This document shows positions 11,288 to 22,838 of a stretch of 64,000 nt of DNA, in pieces. Source of the DNA: Semisulcospira habei (lineage: Eukaryota > Mollusca > Gastropoda > Semisulcospiridae); the NCBI GenBank assembly GCA_036245525.1, contig BTPG01000005.1:214272224-214336223 (forward strand), given 5' to 3'. Under the pieces are notes generated by a model. That model had not been told where the DNA came from. It saw only the letters and a list, made by a program, of their open reading frames with translations, and did not search any database. Within the stretch, counting starts at the first letter, position 1. Every line of letters begins with the position of its first letter. The translations under genes and the position numbers were made by a program.

Positions 11288-11808
11288 GGACTTCATTTGC
11301 ACCCATAGTTGTATTGCTAAAGAGGCTTACTGCTACACAGAGCCATCCAGATAATTATTTGCCTGTGATGTGGTTTTTATGATTTCTGGTTTTCAATCGG
11401 CCCGGAATTCACGAGGGTGTAATTTAAAATCTTGCCGCTGCCGCCCCTCACAGTCATGCTGGTTTTCTCAAGCTGAGGAGCTTCTGTAGAGTTCACTGCA
11501 TGGTGATACGCTTTACGATACAGTGTGAGCCCAGAGTGGAAATATCTGTCGAGAATCTCCGCGTTCATCTCGTGCGATGAGGACGCAACGCAATAACCGG
11601 CAAGTATGGTTGCTTAGTAACATTGCGGCCAAGGTCAGTAGCCAGTAGGCAAAACGTTCTCCGACCGACGTCAGCCTGCACACGGCCCGAGGACCATGCG
11701 TTCACTTGCTAACTGTGATCATCTTGGTTCAAAGTGTATGGTTCAATTCGCCGTCGGCTGTTTTGTCTGTGTCAGTCGAAAGACAAGGCTTGATTCTTTC
11801 TTTGTGAA
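11288..11808. other. Unassigned sequence
   Basis: No supported feature. A 63-codon minus-strand frame at 11377-11568 has no recognisable similarity. Confidence 0.4.
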
Positions 11809-12030
11809 TAGACCCATTACATTCCTGCGGCTGTTTGTTTGTTTTTGGTTTTTTTTAAACTTTGCTTACTGACCCATGAAGGCTACATTACAAAATAGGA
11901 GATTGATCAACCATTTTAGTTCAAGGGTGTTGCCGGAATAGCTTGGCGCCTCAGGCCCAGCGCCAAGCTATTCCGGCATCACCCTTGAATTATCATGGTC
12001 ACAGTAGTGTATCAGGATGAAAAAGGTTAA
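11809..12030. mobile_element. MITE B4
   Basis: Internal left flank CCCATGAAGGCTACATTACA, hairpin TTAGTTCAAGGGTGTTGCCG...AGCTATTCCGGCATCACCC, and right end GTATCAGGATGAAAAAGGTT ending in AA (TTAA at 12027-12030). The left TTAA is mutated. Confidence 0.7.
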
Positions 12031-12041
12031 TAATCCTTTCT

Positions 12042-12232
12042 TCAACTTATTGTACCCCAAGGCCGGAATGTCCCCAAATGTTGCCCTTGTCATCTGAAGA
12101 CCGCATTGCACTGCAGGACACATATCGACCATGATAGTTCAAGGGCGCCAAGCTATTCTGGCATCACCCTTGAACTATCATGGTCGATCCTTATCTTGCT
12201 GTGGCGTGTGTGTCTGGGGTAGAATGATTTAA
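12042..12232. mobile_element. MITE B3 with left hairpin arm deleted
   Basis: Left flank TTGTACCCCAAGGCCGGAAT and right end GTCTGGGGTAGAATGATTTAA. The hairpin reads CATGATAGTTCAAGGGCGCC and goes directly into the right arm, so about 22 bp of the left arm (TGATGCCAGAATAGCTTG) is missing. Confidence 0.75.
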
Positions 12233-12870
12233 CGCAATACGCTTCATGGCCGGCTTCGGTTGTTAAAATGCGCCCCATTCAACGCAGCATCAATGTTGTC
12301 TTTCCTTAGCTAAGACTTGTCTACCCTTCCGTGGAAAACCCACGTGAGTTGGCAGACGTGCCAGAGGGTTCCCACTGCCTCCTGAGCGTAACGGAAGTAA
12401 CTCTCCTGTGTACAAAAGAAGAAAAAGAGCAGAAATGTCTTGCATTTTACGACATTGAAACGTCATCAGTTAAGCTCGCGCCATTTGTCCAGCAATTATC
12501 GTAAACATACTCAGAACATTTCGAAAGGAAATATTTGCGACTTGTTAACGCTGGTAACTTTTAATTCAATCCTACGTGCATTCATTTCTCTTTGTTGGGT
12601 TAAATGCGGCAAGGGGACGTAATCGGGAGAGAAAAAACAACATCAACAGTTTTTTGTATATAGGGCGTGTAATCGCCAAAAACTGCAGCCCCCCTCCCCC
12701 TTCCCCCCTTCCCCCCTCCCCCCTCCCCCCCCCCCCACCCACTGTGTCGTTGTCGGAGATAAGCCTATTGATGCAAACATGACTCTCTTGATGTTGAAGG
12801 TTTTATTGACAAGGAAAATGACTCCTGGCTGTGTAACCCCTTTGCCGGGGCCAGGCGAACCCTACCCAGC
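12233..12870. other. Unassigned, with a C-rich tract
   Basis: Contains a C/T-rich run (12688-12739, nearly all C). Short plus-strand frames (12440-12782) have no recognisable family. Confidence 0.4.
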
Positions 12871-12936
12871 TGCGAGAAACACAAACCTTCATGAGCCCCC
12901 GCATTCGCGGAGCTCAAGAGGGTTTATGTCTCTTGT
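12871..12936. mobile_element. MITE A hairpin (diverged)
   Basis: GCGAGAAACACAAACCTTCA pairs imperfectly with GAGGGTTTATGTCTCTTG. The TGAGCCCCCGC core is kept. Confidence 0.7.
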
Positions 12937-13828
12937 TAATTATGTGTTCTTTAGTCCCAGTTATATCTGTGGTCGTCAAGCAAATGTCGGCCAGCGTGCG
13001 GTCATTTCAGGCGCGAAAGCCGTAACCACTGACCGTGACCGGTTAATACGTTGTTCCAGTTTATTCACCAAGTACCGTGCTGCGTGAAGGCAAAAGACAG
13101 TAAGTGAATATGGCTGAAAAGCCAGAGTTCCAATATAATACAACGAAACTCGCGCTTTTCACGGATATGAACTTGCCGTCTTTTTTTGTCTTCAGAGGGC
13201 AGGACTCACGCGGACAAGACATACTGTGACAGCCGAAGTACGAACCTTTTTTTTTTCTTTTTTTTTTTTCTTTCTCACTCTCCCAAAGGTCTTCGAGATC
13301 AAATACAGAGTTATTGCCCGTAGCTATTTTTGGTGCCGAGAGAGGAACGGCACAAATAATGTCTTCATTTCCACCCATCTCCTCACCCACCCACCCACCC
13401 TTCCCCGTTCGGGGCACACAACACACCCCCACCTCCCACCCGGCTTTCCCAAACCTTCGCCCTCTCGGCCGAAATGGAATCACACTGACTTTCACTGACT
13501 TTCTCAAGAAAGAGTAATCGCGTTTTTCCCGACGGACTTTGGACATCTAATGCAAAAATTATCACCGGCCGCTTTTTGGTGCCAAGAAAGAAACGACGTA
13601 ACTGATGCCGTGGAATTACGTCACCCCTCTCCTATTTTGCCCCCCCCCCCCCCCTCTCTCTCTCTCTCTCTCTTATCCACACAGACTCTTCCACCCCCAT
13701 CTTCTCCGCTACACACAGGGAAATGGCTTGTTGACGTGACGTGAATTCTGCACGTATGAATATTCATAGCCGCGCACGAGAACATGCAGCTTACCTTGGT
13801 TGCCTCCTGCTACAGAACCCTGTCCCAA
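12937..13828. other. Unassigned, low complexity
   Basis: Includes a T-rich stretch (13248-13275) and a C-run joined to (CT)n (13638-13672). Opposed open frames 13061-13546 (minus) and 13226-13517 (plus) are compositionally driven and not called. Confidence 0.4.
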
Positions 13829-13894
13829 GCAAGCGGCATAGATCCTCATGAGCCCCCGCATCTGCGGGGGCTCATGAGGATCTATGCCGCTTGC
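13829..13894. mobile_element. MITE A hairpin, near-perfect
   Basis: GCAAGCGGCATAGATCCTCA...GATCTATGCCGCTTGC. The compensating GCGG/CCGC change in both arms distinguishes it from the GAGG/CCTC majority. Confidence 0.88.
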
Positions 13895-14501
13895 AGACGG
13901 ATCTGTATCTCTTGCTACGCACATTTCCATCGTGTGTTCCTCAGGGGCAGATAGTGAGATGTTCCAGCCGAATGTATAATTGACACGTCCGGGAAAGCGT
14001 GGCAACCTCTCTATCAAGGGGCATGCAACTGCGTGAAAACACCAGTCATGGGACTGTGCACACAGTAAACACAAGAGCCGCGGGCCCACGTCGGTCAATG
14101 CCAACCTTTGCTGATTGGAATCAACGCGCTATTCAGATCTTCGGCACCCTTAGCGTCTCGTGCCATGTTCTAGCGACACTGGCAGGAAATACCTCATGAC
14201 AGTGTAGTACGGGAACCCCAATGACAAAAATAGTCAGCATAATTGTGCTGTCCTGTGACGTTTGACCTTCTGGCATAGAATCATAAGCTCCAAAATCACA
14301 GACCAGGTTACAAATAGAGGGCTGCGTGCCTGCAGAGTGTGATTGCGAAGTGCAATAAGAGGAGATGCTATTTGAGGACGATGTCTTGTCATCCATCAAG
14401 GCGCGAAGAACATGTATCGCCGGAGAGAAAACGAGGGAGACAAAGATTGGACGCTGGACAGCAGGCCGGGACGTGGCATTGTATTCCGGGTGTTGGTGAC
14501 A
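13895..14501. other. Unassigned sequence
   Basis: No recognisable gene or repeat. Confidence 0.4.
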
Positions 14502-14610
14502 GTTGTATTAGTGGACTCAGTCCTGCGGCATCCACTAAGCAAGGTGCTCCGCTATAGCTTAGTGGCTGGCGCAGGACTAAGCTCACTCAAGCAACTGACC
14601 CCCGGTGCTG
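14502..14610. mobile_element. MITE F (short copy)
   Basis: Left part GGACTCAGTCCTGCGGCATC, then CACTAAGCAAGGTGCTCCGC. The right part CTTAGTGGCTGGCGCAGGAC continues TAAGCTCACTC. The termini are complementary; the centre GCTATAGC is the point where another copy (22295-22830) carries a long array. Confidence 0.75.
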
Positions 14611-15404
14611 AGTCGCGACGACTTTCGAGGAGTGATGTAACTATGTAACTAGTGCCAGTGATGGTTTCTCGGGGGTCATTGTGACTACAGGTGACAGGTT
14701 ATTTACAAGCAAACAAACAAATAATTACACACAAAACAACAAATACACAAACAGAACAAAACAAGCCAACACATAATAAAATACAACTAATCAGACAAAC
14801 AAACAAACTAAGCAACAGTAACATCAACGAAAACAAACAACAACAACAACAAAATTCAACGCAACAAAATAACAAAATTCGACGAAACAAAAACCGGCAG
14901 CAAAATGCGACGAAACAACTTGGCACTACAACACAAAACAACAACAACAAGACTCAACGTAACAACAACACAACTCGACTCGGAAAGCAGTATCATCAAC
15001 AGCGTCTGATCAACACTGTGCAGCTGACTGTACAAGTCATGTACTTTGCTGGTGAGTTGTTCACTGTATGTCGACAGCTCACACAGATAGCCGGCGGCCA
15101 CACACCAGTCCTGACCGCCAGGTTCTTGTTGACATTTACAGTGGTCAGTAATTAACATTTTGCGGCTTCTGTGCTGACAACGCAACCTCGCGTCCCCAGT
15201 GCGCACAAATCTACTGGGCCGACGTCCTCTGCTGTCGGCCCGCCGCACAGTCGTGCACGGGCCAACTGCAGTCGACTTCGGCTTGACGACCTCTTCCTAA
15301 CTGGGGTAGACTATTCCCATCAACCGCTTCTTCTGATACAGATGTGGGTCTGCTGCCGGAGCCATGTTCGGCGAATTATCGTTCAGATTCGGGTAGTTTT
15401 GGGT
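14611..15404. other. Unassigned, with an AC-rich low-complexity block
   Basis: 14698-14990 is very rich in A and C (CAAACAAACAAATAATTACA and ACAACAACAACAA-type sequence), which gives open frames on both strands. It may be an expanded retroposon tail, but no body is recognisable next to it. Confidence 0.4.
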
Positions 15405-15618
15405 TTAACCCATTTAGCCACAACACCCTACAGCAGGAGGTGGATTGTCCATGATAATTCAAGGGTAGTGCCAGATTAGCTTGGCGCCTGAAGGCGCCAA
15501 GCTAATCTGGCACTACCCTTGAATTACCATGGTCAATCCACCTCCTGCAGGTGGTACACAGTCGTTAAGTAACACTTCCAAAATGCGGGAAACACGCCCG
15601 TGGTGCTAAAAGGGTGAA
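15405..15618. mobile_element. MITE B1 (reverse orientation)
   Basis: Begins TTAACCCATTTAGCCACAAC and ends GTGGTGCTAAAAGGGTGAA. The hairpin CATGATAATTCAAGGGTAGT...ACTACCCTTGAATTACCATG is near-perfect. The right TTAA has become TGAA. Confidence 0.85.
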
Positions 15619-15621
15619 CGC

Positions 15622-15790
15622 CGACGGCACCAAATGATGCGGGTTGTGGGAGGCAGGGACACCTCTTGCCTGTTGAGTAGAACCTCAACACTGATGAATT
15701 CAGGCCTGCTGCCACTGTGCCATGTTGATTTACCGGGACCTTTCAACCGACATACTAGTGAACAAGTACGGTCTTTTTTTCCCCCTGGTT
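15622..15790 (-). mobile_element. SINE fragment (same family as 37148-37465)
   Basis: Shares the SINE body: GTAGAACCTCAACACTGATG, ATTTACCGGGACCTTTCAAC and ACAAGTACGGTC(T)n correspond to segments of the SINE at 37.2 kb. The tRNA-like head is missing. Confidence 0.65.
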
Positions 15791-15879
15791 TCTTTTGATT
15801 TACCGCAGAGAGAGAATTTTGAAGACTAGTTGGTGGCATTGAAATACTTAGTCTGTATAGATGATGATGATAGTGACGA

Positions 15880-16559
<680 letters not shown>

Positions 16560-16780
16560 TGACGAGCTCCTCATCGTCATCGTCGTCGTCAGCATCATCA
16601 TCTCCCAATGTTAACACCATCCATGCTGGTGACGGAGATCTAATTGTCTCTTTGATCTTGTCTGTTACGCTGCCGTTTTGGCGCTGTCCACGGCTGTGCC
16701 GTTTTCTGGTGGGTCCTCAGGGCATCGTTAGTAAGCCGTGCTCACCGCCGGACCAACCCCGCACTCAGCACGGGCCACCT

Positions 16781-16847
16781 GCACGAGACATAGATCCTCA
16801 CGCGCCCCTGCAGTCGCGGTGGTTTCATGAGAATCTATGCCCCTTGC
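16781..16847. mobile_element. MITE A hairpin (diverged)
   Basis: GCACGAGACATAGATCCTCA...TTTCATGAGAATCTATGCCC. Several mismatches; centre GCAGTCGC. Confidence 0.7.
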
Positions 16848-17055
16848 TGACCAAGAGCGTTGCCTCAGACTGAGGGTGTTAGTTTGGGTGAAGCGTTCAG
16901 CGTGGACTGCCGACTGTGCAGTTAAAGCCGCGTTCCCTCCCTTCCCCTTTCCGACCCCTCCGGGGTCCCGTTAGTCGCATGACGGTAATGGACCCCTGCG
17001 ACGTCCTGGTACGACTGGTTGGTTGTCTTGCCTTGGCCAAAGCAGCTGTTCTTCT

Positions 17056-17251
17056 TTAACTCATTCAGCCCCACGCGCGTATTTCCCAACTTTTGGAGGC
17101 GTCACCTAACGACTATGCACCATTTGCGGGCGATGGATCGACCATGATAATTCAAGGGTAGTGCCAGATTGGCTTGGCGCCTGGCACTACCCTTGAATTA
17201 TCATGGTCGACCCATCTCTCTGCTGTAGTGCGTCAGGGCTGAATGGGTTAA
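17056..17251. mobile_element. MITE B1 with shortened right arm
   Basis: Begins TTAACTCATTCAGCCCCACG and ends CAGGGCTGAATGGGTTAA. The hairpin reads GTGCCAGATTGGCTTGGCGC, then CTGGCACTACCC, so the inner part of the right arm is deleted. Confidence 0.85.
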
Positions 17252-17261
17252 CAGGGCCAGT

Positions 17262-17345
17262 CGCACGAGTGAGCTATCGCGGAGCACCGCCTTGCTTAGT
17301 GGCTGGCGCAGGACTAAGCTCGCTCATGCAACTGGCTCCTGGTTT
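17262..17345. mobile_element. MITE F, right half
   Basis: GCACGAGTGAGCTATCGCGG, AGCACC, then TTGCTTAGTGGCTGGCGCAG and GACTAAGCTCGCTCATG. The left arm is reduced to GTGAGC. Confidence 0.65.
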
Positions 17346-17818
17346 ATTCAATGTCTCTGCGGACACTACCCACAATCTGGCACGGTCACTCCAGCTCGCG
17401 CACATATATCTGGAAAGGAAAGTGCTAGCGATCACCGCTCGCTATATAGATTGTGCAGCACGTGCTTGACGACCCGAGCCCTGGCTTGAGGGTCAGATTG
17501 GCTGTGACCTTTCCGTCTGTATGTACGCCACTCGCACGTACTGGGTGCTCCCTGCTGATGTTGTGAGTTGAGCTCCTGGTTCGGTTGGTTCTGAGACCTG
17601 TGTGTCACGTGCACACAAGAAAGCAAGCAAATGGCAAGAAAGCAACCTAATGGCACATGCGTGTCGTTTGCGGCTTGCGTCTTTGCATGCTTGTGAATCA
17701 GTTTTTGGTGATGAGAAACTTTGCTTGGCCGGCTGCTAGTGTAATGCATGTAGTCTCACCCTTAAAAAACCTCATTAAACTTGTATCGTTACATTGTTGT
17801 GTATTGTCTTGTGCATCT
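17346..17818. other. Unassigned sequence
   Basis: Nothing recognised. Confidence 0.4.
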
Positions 17819-18445
17819 ATTGTGGGAAATCAGGGTATTTACCCGACCACATTTAGTAGTACACCTTCTTGTTCGTGTATGTTTCTTCTGCCTACTTCCT
17901 AAGTTCCAGAAAAAGACATGGGCTATAGGCTAGACCTGATGCATCCTTTTTAAGTAGTAGTTATACATTGCATAACGTCCCGACAGCAACAAGACGTGCC
18001 TGCACTGCTTGTGAAAAAAACACACAAAAAAAACAGAATATTGATGGTATGTCGCCAGCCGGTCTAATACGCTAAATAAAGCTGAGACCATTTAGCAACA
18101 CACATCCAATATCAAGAGCTACAGGCAGCGCAGACAGTGGGGAGAGTTTAAAAAAGGAAAATACAGGTGAATGGACCAAGGGTATACAGAAACACATGCC
18201 CCAGAATATAGGGGAAAACCCACCCTGTGGGGCTGACCAAGGTGACATGGGAACTAAAAAGTAGTTAATCCCACCCAAGTCTCCCAGGGCAAACCCGGGT
18301 GGGGGTCCTTTTTAGAGATGTAGTTGATTGTCTGGTTCTATACCTGCTATTTCTCTGTGGGCTGGCGATTGGGTGCCTGATAGGCGGGGGCAGGGGATCT
18401 AACTGTTTGTCTGTCCAGCGCTGAGTAATTCCCCTTGGTTTGTGT
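17819..18445. repeat. Dispersed repeat, interrupted by a 353-bp insertion
   Basis: Its two parts (17819-17952 and 18306-18445) match 62958-63230: CCGACCACATTTAGTAGT, CTGCCTACTTCCTAAGTTCC, TGGCGATTGGGTGCCTGATA and GTCTGTCCAGCGCTGAGT are shared. In the second copy the halves are continuous. The interruption 17953-18305 is flanked by TCCTTTTTA on both sides (17944-17952, 18306-18314), so it is an inserted element of unknown class. Confidence 0.75.
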
Positions 18446-18469
18446 ATAATGCACGTAAGTATAACAATG

Positions 18470-18580
18470 GTAGATGGATGTGTGCATGAAATGGGTGGTT
18501 GGGTGGATGGGTGGTTGGATGGATGGATACCGGATGGATGGATGGATAATTGGATGGATAGGTGAATGGATGGACTGCTG
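18470..18580. repeat. GGAT-rich simple repeat
   Basis: Imperfect GGAT/GGGT/GGTT tetramers. Confidence 0.85.
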
Positions 18581-18688
18581 GATCATTGATTGTCTCTAAA
18601 AGTTAAATGGTTTTGCTGCAGTGTATGATTGGAGTGGATGTGTTTTGATCCATCACCGCCCGTCCTGTTCCCAATGCACAGAAGCACA

Positions 18689-18925
18689 TTAACCCAAATC
18701 ATACCGAGGCCGAAAGCTTCAATTTTGAACACTGCCAGACGCAAGCTACATTATAGTACGTACAGATAAGGATATAGACCAATGACTTTAGTTCAAGGGT
18801 GGTGCCAGAGTATCTTGGCGTCTAGAAGCGCCAAGCTATTCTGGCACTACCCTTGAACTATTTTAGTCAAACTTATTTGACACACTGGTGTATTCCGCGG
18901 CGGCTGGAAATGATTTTTTTTTTAA
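18689..18925. mobile_element. MITE B2
   Basis: Starts TTAACCCAAATCATACCGAG. The hairpin TTTAGTTCAAGGGTGGTGCC...AGCTATTCTGGCACTACCC and the flank CACACTGGTGTATTCCG are as in the other B2 copies. The right end is placed at the TTAA after a T-run and is less certain. Confidence 0.75.
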
Positions 18926-19043
18926 CCACGTCAAAGTCACAACCTTACAAACCCGTCAGCCTGGACCTGTCACGCACACAGGACCGAGGCATACATGTCA
19001 CGATCGTTCGGGAGGGCAAGAGGCTCAGTAGCATGACGATCAG

Positions 19044-19696
19044 TTCTTCTTGTAGCTGGGCGCTGTTCGTGGTGTTCTTGTAGCTGGGCGCTGTTCGTGG
19101 TGTTCTTGTAGCTGGGCGCTGTTCGTGGTGTTCTTGTAGCTGGGCGCTGTTCGTGGTGTTCTTGTAGCTGGGCGCTGTTCGTGGTGTTCTTGTAGCTGGG
19201 CGCTGTTCGTGGTGTTCTTGTAGCTGGGCGCTATTCGTGGTGTTCTTGTAGCTGAGCGCTATTCGTGGTGTTCTTGTAGCTGGGCGCTGTTCGTGGTGTT
19301 CTTGTAGCTGGGCGCTGTTCGTGGTGTTCTTGTAGCTGGTCGCTGTTCGTGGTGTTCTTGTAGCTGGGCGCTGTTCGTGGTGTTCTTGTAGCTGGGCGCT
19401 ATTAGTGGTGTTCTTGTAGCTGGGCGCTGTTCGTGGTGTTCTTGTAGCTGGGCGCTGTTCGTGGTGTTCTTGTAGCTGGGGCGTTCTGTGTGGGCGCTGT
19501 TCGTGGTGTTCTTGTAGCTGGGCGCTGTTCGTGGTGTTCTTGTAGCTGGGCGCTGTTCGTGGTGTTCTTGTAGCTGGGCGCTGTTCGTGGTGTTCTTGTA
19601 GCTGGGCGCTGTTCGTGGTGTTCTTGTAGCTGGGCGCTGTTTGTGGTGTTCTTGTAGCTGGGCGCTGTTCGTCGTGTTCGGCAGTGAAAGGGTTAA
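19044..19696. repeat. 28-bp minisatellite inside a MITE A right arm
   Basis: About 23 units of CTTGTAGCTGGGCGCTGTTC followed by GTGGTGTT. The unit resembles the segment outside the MITE A hairpin, for example CTTGTAGCTGGGTAGTGTTC at 29598. The array ends GTCGTGTTCGGCAGTGAAAG followed by GGTTAA, the normal MITE A right terminus. The left terminus is not recognisable. Confidence 0.88.
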
Positions 19697-19815
19697 CTCA
19701 TTTCAAGCCGCACCGCATCAATAGCTGCGAAAGTGTCGTAGATAGTTGCCGCCGGCAAAACGCTGTACGACACTTTCGCATCTATTGATGCGGGCCGCCA
19801 TGAAAAGACCGTAAA
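19693..19815. mobile_element. MITE C
   Basis: Begins TTAACTCATTTCAAGCCGCA at the TTAA that closes the previous element. Arms GCATCAATAGCTGCGAAAGT and CTTTCGCATCTATTGATGC pair around a central GTCGTAGATAGTTGCC region. The outer right arm is diverged and runs into the next array. Confidence 0.75.
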
Positions 19816-19822
19816 GTCACGG

Positions 19823-20600
19823 TTGACGTGGTCAGGCTGTGGCGTGCTGATGTTTGCCGTGCGGGTGACGATAGACAATGATGGCGGTGACGTGGTCAGG
19901 CTGTGGCGTGCTGATGTTTGCCGTGCGGGTGACGATAGACATTTATGGCGGTGACGTGGTCAGGCTGTGGCGTGCTGATGTTTGCCGTGCGGGTGACGAT
20001 AGACAATGATGGCGGTGACGTGGTCAGGCTGTGGCGTGCTGATGTTTGCCGTGCGGGTGACGATAGACAATGATGGCGGTGACGTGGTCAGGCTGTGGCG
20101 TGCTGATGTTTGCCGTGCGGGTGACGATAGACAATGATGGCGGTGACGTGGTCAGGCTGTGGCGTGCTGATGTTTGCCGTGCGGGTGACGATAGACAATG
20201 ATGGCGGGTGACGATAGACAATGATGGCGGGTGACGATAGACAATGATGGCGGTTGACGATAGACAATGATGGCGGTGACGATAGACAATGATGGCGGGT
20301 GACGATAGACAATGATGGCGGGTGACGATAGACAATGATGGCGGGTGACGATAGACAATGATGGCGGGTGACGATAGACAATGATGGCGGGTGACGATAG
20401 ACAATGATGGCGGGTGACGATAGACAATGATGGCGGTGACGATAGACAATGATGGCGGGTGACGATAGACAATGATGGCGGGTGACGATAGACAATGATG
20501 GCGGGTGACGATAGACAATGATGGCGGGTGACGATAGACAATGATGGCGGGTGACGATAGACAATGATGGCGGGTGACGATAGACAATGATGGCGGTGAA
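19823..20600. repeat. 64-bp array collapsing into a 23-bp array
   Basis: The first part (19823-20205) has six 64-bp units: TGACGTGGTCAGGCTGTGGC, GTGCTGATGTTTGCCGTGCG and GGTGACGATAGACAATGATG plus GCGG. From about 20185 only GGTGACGATAGACAATGATG plus GCG repeats (22-23 bp, about 18 units). The short unit is the last third of the long one. Confidence 0.92.
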
Positions 20601-20610
20601 TCAACAAGAT

Positions 20611-20824
20611 TTAACTCCTTCGGCCCGACGGCCGCATTTCCCCAATTTTGGAGGCGTCGTCTCAATGACTATGCACCAGTTGCAGGAGATGGATGGACCA
20701 TGATAATTCAAGGGTAATGCCAGGTTTGCTTGGCGCCGACAGGCGCCAAGCTAATCTGGCACTACCCTTGAATTATCATGGTCGCATCTCCTGCTGTAGT
20801 GCGTCAGGGCTGAATGTTTTTTAA
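20611..20824. mobile_element. MITE B1
   Basis: Begins TTAACTCCTTCGGCCCGACG and ends GCGTCAGGGCTGAATGTTTT then TTAA. The hairpin CATGATAATTCAAGGGTAAT...ACTACCCTTGAATTATCATG is intact apart from one arm mismatch region (GGTTTGCTTGG). Confidence 0.83.
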
Positions 20825-20948
20825 AAAAGAAAAAAATATATAAAAATACACCAACGGGTTGTATGTTTATCTCCGTCAGTGTGTAAGCAGAAACGCCGAA
20901 AAAAAAAAAAAAAAACAGAGGTAGCTAGCACGGCAAACGCGGCTCATA

Positions 20949-21025
<77 letters not shown>

Positions 21026-21603
21026 ATAGTTCTTGTATAGCGCTGTTCTCCAGGAAAACACTAGACTCACTGCGCATGCACAACAGCACACCCTCTCTCT
21101 CTCTCTCTCTCGGACACACGCACAATTATACACTACTTTAAACCACCCCATCTCTTCCCAACACCTTACATTCACTTCCTCTAGGATCAGAATAAAAGGC
21201 AGTTAACAGTTAGCTAAAGATGAGCTAAGTGTTAAAATATTAATGCCCGACAGAAAAGGAAAGTCTTTAAGTGAGCTTTGAACTGTGACAATGTGGGCAG
21301 ATTCCGCATTTCAGTTGGCAGCGAGTTCCACACACTTGGGGCTAAAAAGGTGAAAGAACGCTCCCCGACAGTTTTCATGTTAAGCCTTGGGATTTTTAAA
21401 CGTTTTACACTGGAGGAACGGAGGGTGCTTGATGGCTGATAAACAGACAGCTTGGCAGAAAGGTACGGCAGTAGAGATCCGTCAAAATGCCGATAGGCGA
21501 AAATTGAAATTTTGCACTGGCAGCTAAATTTTACGGGCAGCCAACGTAAAGGTGTCACATGATCTATATATAGAAAATAATGTCGACGAAAGGTTGTTTT
21601 CAT
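20949..21603 (-). pseudogene. L2/CR1-like LINE, 3' end
   Basis: The minus-strand frame 21603-21232 encodes the post-RT C-terminus typical of L2/CR1-type LINEs: DHVTPLRWLPVKF, AYRHFDGSLLPYLSAKL, STLRSSSVKRLKIPRL, GERSFTFLAPSVWNSLP and FKAHLKTFLF. The 3' UTR ends in a motif reading GAACAGCGCTATACAAGAAC on the sense strand, followed by an ATT-type tail (20949-21023 on this strand as AAT). The RT and endonuclease are missing, so it is a 5'-truncated copy. Confidence 0.85.
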
Positions 21604-22176
21604 GATCTACTTCACCGATACCTCAGCGACAAGGTTTCATTAATTACATTTTGTCTGATATAAGATTGTGAGTCAGGGGTCAAACTTGTTCCAGCCAAAC
21701 TTTCACGACCTTCTGAACCGATCATTGTCAGACCGCTATCGCCGACTGCTCTCGTCTGCTCCGTGTTAGAAGATCTACAATACTGACGGCAGTATGTGTG
21801 GCCATTTCGTAATTCACTTTGCCAATTCAGTCACAGGCTTACTCCGGAGTAGTTTCCTCCGTCAGAAAATTGCCAGCGAAAACAAGCTTTGTTCCCCCCC
21901 CCCCCCCCCCCCCAAAAAAAAAAAAAAAAAAAAAAAATCGGGTTCCTATCTTTGCTAGCAAGTAACGTAAGTTCTGGTGAGTTATTGGCACTTCATGGGC
22001 TCAGGACAAGCTGTGTTTCTGTCAGATAGAAGGAGTTGACCTGGAAAGTGTGTGTTGGAGTCAGCGCGCCCTTTTTGCCATTGTTGTCGGACACAGTCTT
22101 GCCTCCATCCAATTTGTCTGACTCACGTGACCTGGGAGGCAAATCTTGGATCGTGTCAGCGCCCTCCCTCGAACTT

Positions 22177-22210
<34 letters not shown>

Positions 22211-22294
22211 GTTCTCTGTTTCAAGCAATTATTTATTCTGGAGTTGAATACCCGCGACTTGTGTATTTCTTCAGCTCGAATTCAATACCAGGGC
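21604..22294. other. Unassigned, with homopolymer runs
   Basis: Contains a C-run joined to an A-run (21894-21937) and a T-run (22179-22208). No gene seen. Confidence 0.4.
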
Positions 22295-22830
22295 ATGAGT
22301 GAGCTTAGTCCTGCGTCAGCCACTAAGCAAGGTGACCCGCTATAGCGCCACAACACTCACCCCGCTATAGCGCCACAACTCTCACTCCGCTATAGCGCCA
22401 CAACACTCACCCCGCTATAGCGCCACAACTCTCACCCCGCTATAGCGCCACAACACTCACCCCGCTATAGCGCCACAACACTCGCCCCGCTATACCGCCA
22501 CAACACTCACTCCGCTATAGCGCCACAACACTCACCCCGCTATAGCGCCACAACACTCACCCCGCTATAGCGCCACAACACTCACCCCGCTTTAGCGCCA
22601 CAACACTCACCCCGCTATAGCGCCACAACACTCACCCCGCTATAGCGCCACAACACTCACCCCGCTATAGCGCCACAACACTCACCCCGCTTTAGCGCCA
22701 CAACACTCACCCCGCTATAGCGCCACAACACTCACCCCGCTATAGCGCCACAACACTCACCGCGCTATAGCGGAGCACCTTGCTTAGTGGCTGGCGCAGG
22801 ACTAAGCTCTCTCACGCTATTGACTCCAGC
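22295..22830. mobile_element. MITE F with 25-bp array in its loop
   Basis: The left arm GTGAGCTTAGTCCTGCGTCA, GCCACTAAGCAAGGTG pairs with the right arm CACCTTGCTTAGTGGCTGGC, GCAGGACTAAGCTC. Between them (22337-22770) lie about 17 units of CCGCTATAGCGCCACAACAC followed by TCACC. GCTATAGCGGAGCACC joins the last unit to the right arm, so the array grew exactly at the hairpin centre. Confidence 0.9.
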
Positions 22831-22838
22831 TAGTTAAA

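Noticed and set aside
13061..13546. 161-codon minus-strand frame
   Set aside because: Overlaps open frames on the other strand, low-complexity composition, no recognisable domain.
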